From positions 2,356,001 to 2,420,000 of the forward strand of contig JAFKAC010000001.1 of the NCBI GenBank assembly GCA_025766275.1: a stretch of DNA of 64,000 nucleotides, written 5' to 3'. Position numbers and translations under genes: made by a program. The notes below the pieces were generated by a model that did not search any database, was not told where the DNA came from, and saw nothing but the letters and a program-made list of their open reading frames with translations. Below, in pieces: positions 23,044 to 32,151 of the stretch (position 1 is the stretch's first letter; every line of letters begins with the position of its first letter). The DNA is from Lactarius indigo (lineage: Eukaryota > Basidiomycota > Agaricomycetes > Russulales > Russulaceae).

Positions 23044-26000
23044 TCAACAAAAGTACATCGAATTTTTCAGACGCTGATGTGTTGGTTTAAATACCTGACG
23101 GAATTGCTCCAACGTGGTAGTTGCCTCTTTCGTGTTCGTCGCCATCTTAGATATAGCGAGGTCTCGTTGCGGGTCAAAGTGGTGCTTCGAATTGGAGCAC
23201 ACGAGTTTCGCGTCTGGAAAAATGCTCGTCAGTCGTGATACACAAAGATAAAGACAGTGAATGGCATCACAGTAGAGGGGTGCGGGTATAGAGACTGAGC
23301 ACTTGGCGGGCGCGTAGACATGGCAAAGAGCGTACGACAATGCTTGTAAACCGTCAGCTCTGTGCGTATCGTCAATATCCCGTAAATGAGACACTCAGGA
23401 ATGCGACGACATACGTGAATCTATTCTCGTCGACGAGAACGTTGTAATGGGTCGGACGAGCGGTACCAGTAACCCCCCCGTGACTTTGCAGATAAAATTC
23501 AAACTCGACGGGATTAACAACGTCGCCGTCGATGACCGTGCCAATGGGACAGTTTCCGCTCCGATCACCTTCATTCTCATATCGTGGGAAGAAGCGAACA
23601 TGGCGACGCTTGCTAACAATGATAAGGGTGATGGTGGGATTGAAACCCAATTTTTTGCATGCGTCTGCAGGGGAAGTCAGAATTGAAAGATACAAGACAC
23701 AAACGAAGGGTCCATGCTTCGGATGAGGGGGAGTTCCTTCTTGATAATCGTAGCAAATCGTCGTTCCGAGACACCTGCTGGAATGCAAAGTTGGTAATGC
23801 GCATACTGACGTGGAAAGTTCACTAACTGCGATATAACAAAATCCGCTCGGGATACTTTCCTGTTGCATTCTTGTACTGGGTTAGCATGTACTGTCGTTC
23901 ACTTGGTCAATGTGTTCACATGGAAAAGCCAATAAACGCACCGTAGACATAGACTCCATTACACTAATGATTCCCTGTAGAGCAGTCTGCACTTCCATTG
24001 TCGAGACATAGCGAACGGCACTCGTATCGATACTTCCAACCAGCGAAGCGACTGAGGGGCGATCTCCGGACCCACTGGCAAGGGCAGAGCGAATGACATG
24101 GGCACCTGGACAGAACGTGGCAGGTGAGGTAGCTGATTTGTTGGTATCAGGATACAGGTGAGCACTCACCCATGACCATAGTGGGAATTGTGGTGTTGGT
24201 GAGGATGGAGATATCGCGGGGCTCTGGGACCGAATTGACACCACCGAGCTTTACGTTCAGCCTGAGTGGAGACGATTTCAATAGTGCTAGAGACTGTTTC
24301 GGTGTACTCACTTGAGGGTGATGCTCGCATAATATTGAGGTCTCGCACGGAGGCACTTGGAAGATTTCATGCACTGCGTCACAACACCCGCCTGGGAACA
24401 AAGATCAATGTGTTGGTGATGCGTTAGGACGCCAAGAGTAACTGTCAATTACTGCGACATCACCAAAACTAGTACGCAGATCAGAAATCACAGTCATGGC
24501 AAACTTTGGTAATATATATTTACTGTTTGACAGCGCCGTATATGTCATTGCCGCCATCTGGAAGGACAACAACGACGAGAGTGGGGAGACTCGTTGTCCG
24601 TCGTTGACACTCGCTACCTGCCGCGCGAAGTTGCTGCCAAGATAGTCAAGCACCTGCGAAGACAGTCAAACTACAGGACGGCAGACCTGACCGATGTTGC
24701 CTTGACCCGATTCCCATTTAATAAGTGCTGGTCGTGGTTTGATGGATATTCCTACGACAGGGTCCAGGTGAAGGGGGACGAATATGCGTTATGGGTAATC
24801 TTACCAACAGCATCGCATGCTCCCACCAGGTCGGAAGCCATCTTGTTGGCAACCTGCTCATTGAAGCGTAGTTGCCGCTCGTAGATAATAACCATCCAAT
24901 GTGCGACGCTGGACGGGGTGAACATCCGCTTGTTGGCACTTTGAAAAGACATTATCAAAACCGCGGTGCAAAGCACGACAGCGTAACTCACAGATTACAT
25001 GCACCATCGCATGGACTCTGGTACAAACGCATGAGGTCGTTCAGATTTCAAAGGAAGGAAAGCTTACGGACAGCACGAGGCCATCCGGGAGATTGACGAT
25101 ATCTCAGCGTCGGGGCACACAGAACACGAGCTTGTATTCTGATCGGTTCATTCGCAACATTCATGCCAAACTCACGGACATATTCGGATTGACCGTATTC
25201 CAGTACCTTGGGGTAGAAGGTTAGCATATCAGCGAATAATGCGCTGTCAGAACGTACACCCAGGCCGTTGACGATACTCCCAAGACGGTCGTTAGGACGC
25301 TTTATGGCGAACTCGAGAACAGAGTTCGTCTTGTCAAGGGGTACCTGTTTCCTCATTACCTGTCCTGGGGGTACGTGACAGAGTTCAAACGGGATTAATG
25401 TGCCACTTGAGAGCTGCAGGACCAACGGTCAGAGTGAAGCGGTCTATATAGACACACAAACCTCAACACATATGACGTCCGGGAATCGGAGTGGCCGATT
25501 CAGCTTTTGGCGGAAGTAATCCGCGACGGTCGTAATCTGGTCGCCCGTAAGCTCAAATGTCAGATCCCGAGCCCCCTCATTGCTCAGCTTCTTGACACCA
25601 CGCAGTCTTGGAGCCTGGTTTGGATCCTGCTGATCGTACGTCGTCGTGACCTTTAGACCAGGGGTGATAAATTGCTGCAGGCGTATGCGCTCCTTGTCGG
25701 TGAGCCCCCGACGCGGCGCAAGTGCATTGGGGTTACCTGGTCTTCCCAGTATAGCGAGGGCGACGTCGATCAGTGGCCCGGGCATGTACATCGCACCACT
25801 CGATACATCTATGTTGACCACCATGCGGCCGATAGTAGGTTGCACAGATTGGAAGTATCTCCGCCATAGGACAATTCCGCCACCAATTTCTCTCGTTTCA
25901 CGATCTGTGAAGAACGAACGGACATTGAATGGATATCTTAGATTTGGTGCCATGTGAACCACTACATTGAGTGCCTATATATGTGCGTGAATTATGGTGA

Positions 26001-26932
26001 GCCCGAACAAGCACACGTAGTTTGGCGCACCGTGATTGCTGTCAAAACTGTGTTGTCTTGGCTCTGCTCACCTCGCAAAAAGCGCTGAAGGACCCTAGAG
26101 ATGAGTCAAATAAGGGTCAAATCTGAGCGGACTGAGAGCGCATCGTACTCGGGGTCGATTGATGCGATGGGAGTCAGGCGAATTGTGATCACCTCCGTAC
26201 CCAGAGGAACCGCAAACTTGATTGGGAGATCAAATAGAGAGGTCCGACGAGCAGTGTCCGAAGGACTTACTGAGCGACCACCAGCCCCAAAGGGGAGCTC
26301 GTGCGCTGTGAACAGGTTCTTACGGCCGTCATACACCCCGGGTCTTGCCGAAAGTTCGGGTATTACCCGCGTCTGTAACGCCTGGATGATCTCGAAATTC
26401 TTTGCGACTGGAAGTGGCTTGTCAGCCGGGGCGATGACTGTGATAAACGACAATTAGTGATATACGAACGCGGGACGAAGAGGGTGCTTACCAACTGCAG
26501 CGGAATAAGTGAGTGGGAAATGCTCGGTAAATCCTCTCGAGGAGAAGAGGGGTACATGCCATTATAGTGATATATTGTCCCTTGGTTTAGTTTGATCTCG
26601 AAACTGTTGGTGAATACTTCGATTGGCCGTCCATCGGCCCCATGTCCTGGGCGCTTGACGCCGATGGCCCTAACACGGGCAGCTGGGATTAGGTTACGTT
26701 GAATAGCAGGCCCTCCAGATACAGGGAAGGGAGTAGCTCGAGTAGGGTTCCCTCCGCGCTGGGGAGCACCACCACGGCCTGAACTTGAGCTTGAACCACG
26801 ACCACGACCGCGCCAGCCACGGCGATCGCCGCCACCACGGTCACTGCCACGACCACGACCATGACCACGACCGCGCCCGCGCCCGCGACCACGACCACGA
26901 CCAGGTTCTTCAGGAGCAGGTTTCGGAGGCAT
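23044..26932 (-). CDS. AGO: Argonaute paralogue B, all four slicer residues lost
   Basis: Same exon plan as paralogue A. Arg/Gly-rich N-terminus (MPPKPAPEEPGRGRG followed by further RG repeats), N domain, PAZ exon (25,444-25,962, fully open), MID (RMFTPSSVAHWMVIIYERQ, GGNDIYGAVKQ-like block, [11 protein letters not shown]) and PIWI, ending MYFC. The first Asp block reads GAHVIRSALASG instead of GADVIHP (His codon 24098-24100), the Glu finger is Gly (ALQGII, codon 23972-23974), the [10 protein letters not shown] block reads YRTGVSERRF, and the last position is Lys (AKLVCS, 23206-23208). The intron before ACKKLGF has lost its GT donor (GC at 23716-23715), and the first intron donor also reads GC. 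The long exons remain open, so selection acted until recently, but this is the most decayed copy and may be a pseudogene. Confidence 0.8.
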
Positions 26933-26984
26933 GAGAGAGGTGGAAAGGAAACCGTATCATGCAGGTCTGGCCACGCACGCACGC

Positions 26985-27110
26985 AGATCTAGCGGCGTAA
27001 ACACCTTCCAAAAACACATCATGTCTCGAACCTACAGTAGCCGTGACTAACAACTGCCAGTGACGACCTCAATACCCTTGGCCCTCTAGGTACCGCACTG
27101 CCGACCGTAG
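26985..27110 (+). pseudogene. Relic of HIS4 3' end (junction AGO-B / unit C)
   Basis: Better preserved than its partner at 22 kb. It follows HIS4 34,680-34,790 through GCGGCGT-AACACC, CTTCCAAAAACACATCA, GTCTC, AACTG-CAG-TGACG-CCTCAA, then GG-CCT and TACC-CACT-GCCGACC, all collinear with HIS4 and on the same strand, with an insertion of about 20 bp after GTCTCGAAC. No open frame. The match ends where beta-mannosidase-derived sequence begins. Confidence 0.75.
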
Positions 27111-27114
27111 TGGC

Positions 27115-27803
27115 GCGTTGAATAGATACACACTTATACTGGACCTTGCAAACGTGCAGACGATTGAACCCTCAGGAAAATGCCCGAAAACGCCGGGCCC
27201 GGGCTCTTGGCCCGATGTGATCAAAAGCCTAGAAGTCCTCGGTTCTGGAATGGCACATCATCAAGTTGTGTGGAATAGATAGAACAGAAACACTCCTACT
27301 CAAGAATATTGTAGCTATTCTATTGAGAATGAGCCCTTTGTCACCGCTCTCGCGGTCACTGTCGCCAGTGATGGTGCTCACGGGTGGCACAAAGCCGAAG
27401 GTGTCAAACAACACGAGATCGGTATTCCCCGCCCACTGACCTCGAAGGTGGTCCCGAAAGCCCAGTCCGATCCCTCAATCCCCGAAAACAGAAAGACAGA
27501 GTGTTGTGGGAAAATTCGTGAAGCGTTGAGGCCCTAGAATGCTGTACATACACTGTATGTCCCATTTATGAAGACTAACGAACTATCAGAATAGCAAAAC
27601 AACTTTCATCCCGCCAACGCTGTGCACACGGAATCTTGTATTTTCTTCCTTCACCAAAGAAGTTCGACATGCACGGAGGTAGGGAAAGTCGATGTTTCCA
27701 ACCACTCATCATCGATGCTTCATGCATCATCTTCTGTCCCTTGACCTCCGCCAGTCCGGGTGAATGTCCAACCCGAGTCAAGCAGGCGCGTGGTACCGAT
27801 CAT
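27115..27803 (-). pseudogene. Relic of beta-mannosidase 5' end (unit C)
   Basis: Matches the first 800 bp of beta-mannosidase. The frame from 27803 reads MIGTTRLLDSGWTFTRTGG, runs into EDDA and stops within 30 codons. Later exon remnants (around 27,380-27,420, equivalent to [11 protein letters not shown]) are shortened by a deletion. The promoter spacer to the AGO-C stop (28021) is retained. Confidence 0.8.
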
Positions 27804-28020
27804 GATTTGTGCAGGTTTGATTCACTGGATACACCGTGACGCCGCTATAATACTGTCGGCCGTGGAGTAGCGCGAGTTTATTCAGGCAAGATCAAACAAT
27901 TCAATTCGTGTGTGGAACGCTAGGACGAGAGACGGCGGCTGTCGAACTACTACTGTTTTACAATGACGGGTACAATGTTCAACAGCGCATTTGGGAGAAA
28001 ACGAGAGACCACGGGCGCCA

Positions 28021-31000
28021 TCAACAGAAGTACATCAACTTTTTCTGACGTTCGTGTGTTGGTTTAAATGCTTGGCGGAATCTCTCCAACGTTGTGGCTG
28101 CCTCTGTCGTGTTCGTCGCCGTCTCGGATATAGTGAGGTCCAGACCCAGTTGCGGGTCGAAGTGGTGCTTCGAGCGCGAGCACACGATGTCCGCGTCTAG
28201 GTCAATGTCCGTCAGCTATGATACACAAAGATAAAGACAGTGAAAAGGCATCACAGTAGACAGGTGCGGGTATAGAAACCGAGCGCGTGGCACGCGCGTA
28301 GACGTGGCAAAGAGCATACGACAATGCCTGTAAACCGTCGGCACTGTGCGCACCGTTAGCATCGACAATAACACTCCGAAATGCGACGACATACGTGAAT
28401 CTATTCTCGTCGATGAGAACATTGTAGTGGGCCGGACGGCTGGTACCGAGCAGTCCACCGTGGCTTTGCAGATAAAAGTCAAACTCAACGGGATTGACGA
28501 CGTCGCTATCGACGACCGTGCCAGCGGGGCAATTTCCGCTCCGATCACCCTCATTTTCAGATCGTGGGAAGAAGCGAACATGGTGACGCTTGCCGACGAT
28601 GATAAGGGTGATGGTGGGATTGAAACCCAATTTTTTGCACGCGCCTGCAGGGGAAGTTGGAATGGAGAAGTACGAAAGAAACGAATGGTTCATACTTCGG
28701 ATGAGAGGAAGTTCGTCCTGGATAACAGTGGCAAATTGTCCTTCCGAGACGCCATCTGGAAGACACCGTCGGTAACGCGCATACAGGCGTAGCAGGTTCA
28801 CTAACCGCGATAGAACAAGATTCGCTTGGGATACTTTCCCGTGTTGAGCTTGTACTGGCTTAGGACGTACTGTCGTTCGCTCAGTCAATGTGCTCATATG
28901 GAAAAGTAAGGAAACGAACCGTAGACATAGACTCCATTGCATCAATGATTTCTTGTCGAGATGTCTGCACTTCCATCGTCGAGACATAGCGAACAGCACT
29001 CGTATCGATACTCCCGACCAATGAAGTGAATGACGGGCGATCCCCCGACCCAGGGGCAGGGTGAATAACATCGGCACCTGGACAGAACGTGGCGGATGAT
29101 GTGGTTGATTGGAGGTGAGCACTCACCCATGACTATGGTTGGATTTGCCGAGTCGGTGAGGAAAGATATGTCTCGGGGTTCTGGGACCGAATTGACACCA
29201 CCGAGCTTTACGTTCAGCCTGAGTGGAGACGATTTCAATAGTTCTAGAGACTGTTTCGGTGTACTCACTTGAGGGTGATGTTTGCATAATATTGAGGTTT
29301 TGCGCGGAAGCACTTGGAGGACTTCATGCACTGCGTAACCACACCTGTCTGGGAACAAAGGTCAATGTGTTGGTGTTCCGTTAGGACGCTAAGAGTAACT
29401 GTCAATTACCGCGACATCACCAAAACTAATAACAGATCAGAAACCAGCCGCAGTAAACTTTGGTAATAGTACTTACTGTTTGACAGCGCTGTATATGTCG
29501 TTGCCACCCTCTGGAAGGACGACGACAATGAGAGTGGGGAGATTCCTTGTACGTCGTTGACATTCGCCACCTGCCGCGCGAAGTTGCTGCCAAGATAGTC
29601 AAGCACCCGCGAAGACAGTCAAACTACAAGACGACTGACCTGACCGATGTTGCCTTGTCCCGACTCCCATTTAATAAGCGCTGGTTGAGGATTGATGGAT
29701 ATTCCTACGATAAGGTCCAGGTGAGGGACGACAGATGCCAAGTTCCATCATGAGTAACCTTACCAACAGCTTCGCATGCTCTCACCAGGTCGGAGGCCAT
29801 CTGGTTGGCAACCTGATCATTGAAGCGCTGTTGCCGCTCGTAGATAACAATCATCCAATGTGCAACGTTGGTTGGGGTGAACATCCGCTTATCGATCCTT
29901 TGAAAAGACACTATCAAACTGTGACGAAAATCACAACGACTTAACGTACAAATTCCATGCGCCATCACGTGGTCTCTAACACAAACGCACGAGGTCATTC
30001 GATTTTTCAAAGGAAGTGAAAATGTACGGACGGCACTAGGCTGCTTAGAAGATTGGTGATATCTCAAAGTCGGGGGATTCATGATGCGGGCTTGTATCCT
30101 GATCGGTTCGTTTGCAACAGTCAGGCCAAACTCGCGAACATATTCGGATTGACCGTATTCCAGTACCTTGGGGTAGAAGGTCAGCAGATCAACCAAGAAC
30201 AGGTTGCCAGAACATACACCCAGGCCGTTGACAATACTTCCTAGACGGTCGTTAGGACGCTTTGTGGCGAACTCGAGAACAGAGTTCGTCTTGTCAGGGG
30301 GTACTTGTTTCCTCATTATCTGTCCGGGGGGGACGTGACAGAGTTCCAACGGGATTAATGCGCCACTTGAGAGCTGCAGGACCAACGGTCAGCGTGAAGC
30401 GACGCATATGGACGCATGCAAACCTCGACACAGATGACGTCCGGGAACCGGAGCGGCCGATTCAGCTTTTGGCGGAAGTAATCCGCGACGGTCGTAGTCT
30501 GGCCACCCGTAAGCTCGAATGTCAAATCCCGAGCCCCCTCTTTGCTCAGCTTCTTGACACCACGCGGTCTAGGGGCCTGGTTTGGATCGCGCTGGTCGTA
30601 CGTCGTCGTGATCTTCAAACCAGGGGTGATAAATCGCTGCAAACGTATGCGTTCCCTGTCGGGGAGCCCCTGACGCGGCGCAAGCGCATTGGGGTTACCT
30701 GGTCTTCCCAGTATAGCGAGGGCGACGTCGATCAGTGGCCCGGGCATGTACATCGCACCAGTCGATATATCTATGTTGATCACCATGCGACCAATTGCAG
30801 GTCGCACAGATTGGAAGTATCCACGCCACAGGACAATTCCGCCACCGATGTCTCTCGTTTCACGATCTGTGAAGAACGAGCGGACATTGAACGGGTATCT
30901 CAGATTTGGTCCCATGCGAACCACTACATTGAGTGCCTGTTTAGTTGCGTGGATCATGGTGGGGTTGAACAAGCACACGTAGTTCGGCATACCGTGATCG

Positions 31001-32015
31001 CTGTCAAAACTGTGTTGTCGTGGCTCTGCTCGCCTCGCAAAAAGCGCTGAAGAACCCTAGGAATAAATCGAATAAGATTCGACTTGGGAAGGTTAAAGCG
31101 CATCGCACTCAGGACTTATCGACGCGACGTGAGTCAGGCGAACTGTGAACACTTTAGGACCGCGGCGGCCCGCCGCTCCCTCGCCCGATGCAGGTGCACC
31201 CATAGGGACCGCAAACTAGAAAGTGAGAAACAAATGAAAAGGAGCGACGAGGAGTGACTTGGAGGACTCACTTCGCGACCACCAGACTCAAAGGGGAGCT
31301 CATACGCCGTGAATAGGTTCTTACGGCCGTCATACACCCCGGGTCTTGCGAAAAGTCCAGGTTCCACTTGCGTCTGTAATGCCTGAATGATCTCAAAGTT
31401 CCTTGCGGCTGGAAGTGGCCTATCAGCCGGGGAGATGACTGATGAGCGGCGATCAGTGATATACGCATGTGGGAAAAAGACGGCGCTTACCGACTGCAAC
31501 GTGGGAGAGTAGGTGGGAAGCAACTGTTTAGTGGGTCCTTTCGAGAAGAAAGAGAGGCATATACCGTCGTAATGATAGATCGTGCCCTGGTCGAGCTCAG
31601 TTGCGAAGTTATTGGTGAATACTTCGATTGGCCGTCCACCAGTCCCTTGTCCTGGGCGCTTGACGCCGATAGCTTCAACATGGGCAGCTGGGATTAGCGA
31701 ACGCTGAACAGCAGGCCCTCCAGACACCGGTATGGGGGCACCTCGAGCGGGGGGCCCTCCGCGGGGTGGGCCACCACGGCCACCACGAGGAGGGCCACCT
31801 GGGCCGCCACGAGAGGGAGAGCCACCACGGTCTGGACTTGCACCACGCCAGCCGCGCCCGCCGCGATCTCCTCCACGACCACCACCACGATCACCCCCGC
31901 CACGACCTCCACCACGATCACCACCGCCACGACCTCCACCACGATCTCCTCCACCACGACCACCGCGACCACCGCGACCACGGCCAGATTCTCCAGGAGC
32001 AGCTTTCGGAGGCAT
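28021..32015 (-). CDS. AGO: Argonaute paralogue C, slicer residues intact
   Basis: RNA-guided endonuclease of RNA silencing. Start 32015, stop TGA 28021-28023. Order: Arg/Gly-rich tail of about 85 residues with [10 protein letters not shown] repeats; N domain ([38 protein letters not shown]); linker with a 15-residue Gly/Ala/Arg insert absent from A and B; L1/PAZ ([19 protein letters not shown] ... [16 protein letters not shown]); L2; MID ([54 protein letters not shown]); PIWI. The tetrad is complete: Asp in GADVIHP (29070-29072), Glu in SRQEII (28950-28952), Asp in [10 protein letters not shown] (split codon across intron 28805-28756) and Asp in YYADIVCS (28189-28191), i.e. a DEDD slicer. 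It ends MYFC. It is divergent from HIS4 with 136 bp between starts and is the likely parental copy. Confidence 0.92.
31491..31493 (-). other. Candidate 3-nt microexon of AGO-C
   Basis: Between exon 1 (ending TAC GAC G at 31565) and the exon starting TC ATC TCC at about 31,440, the bases TCG are flanked by TTGCAG and GTAAGC. Including them gives [13 protein letters not shown], in frame. The same arrangement is present in AGO-A (TTT) and AGO-B (TTG), always between CAG and GTAAGC. Skipping the three bases would also keep the frame. Confidence 0.55.
31745..32000. repeat. Arg/Gly-coding short tandem repeat in AGO-C exon 1
   Basis: Imperfect repeats of about 24-30 bp (CCACCACGATC-type words on the plus strand) encode [10 protein letters not shown] units in the AGO-C N-terminus. 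The homologous stretches in AGO-A (about 21,840-21,960) and AGO-B (about 26,770-26,910) have different unit numbers and more RG dipeptides, so the repeat has expanded or contracted separately in each copy. Confidence 0.75.
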
Positions 32016-32151
32016 GAAAAAGATGAAAGGGGAATGTATGCGCTGTATGGGACAGATGGGTTCTTATATTCGAAAACGGGAAGCGATCGGGCCGGACCGT
32101 TGCTGCGGTGACGACTAAAAGGGCGGTTCGATCTTACGTCCTTAGACCAAA
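32016..32151. promoter_or_regulatory. Bidirectional promoter AGO-C / HIS4
   Basis: Only 136 bp separate the two divergent start codons, so both transcripts must start here or share control sequences. In the AGO-A and AGO-B units this segment is gone beyond the first few tens of bases and a HIS4 3' fragment is found instead. I see no clear Gcn4-type TGACTC site or TATA box. Confidence 0.5.

Larger units (their letters stand above)
17085..32015. repeat. Tandem segmental array: three AGO units of about 5 kb with remnants of flanking genes
   Basis: The same block recurs three times: beta-mannosidase 5' part, a spacer of about 230 bp, then an AGO gene. Equivalent points are 4.9-5.1 kb apart (AGO start codons 21985, 26932, 32015; AGO stops 18120, 23044, 28021; beta-mannosidase start or its relics 17889, 22817, 27803). 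Between units, a fragment matching the HIS4 3' end on the plus strand is joined to the beta-mannosidase fragment on the minus strand. Because HIS4 flanks the array on the right and beta-mannosidase on the left, each junction is what a tandem duplication of the whole beta-mannosidase-5'::AGO::HIS4 block would make, followed by deletion of most of the internal HIS4. No transposase, reverse transcriptase or target-site duplication was seen. Confidence 0.85.

Noticed and set aside
18120..32015. Transposon or retroelement as the cause of the threefold repeat
   Set aside because: No transposase, integrase or reverse transcriptase, no terminal repeats; unit ends coincide with pieces of flanking host genes, which fits tandem duplication instead.
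31732..32118. Plus-strand Pro/Arg-rich open frames of 83-128 codons opposite AGO-C exon 1
   Set aside because: They are the antisense reading of the Arg/Gly repeat; composition is forced by the repeat and there is no independent motif.
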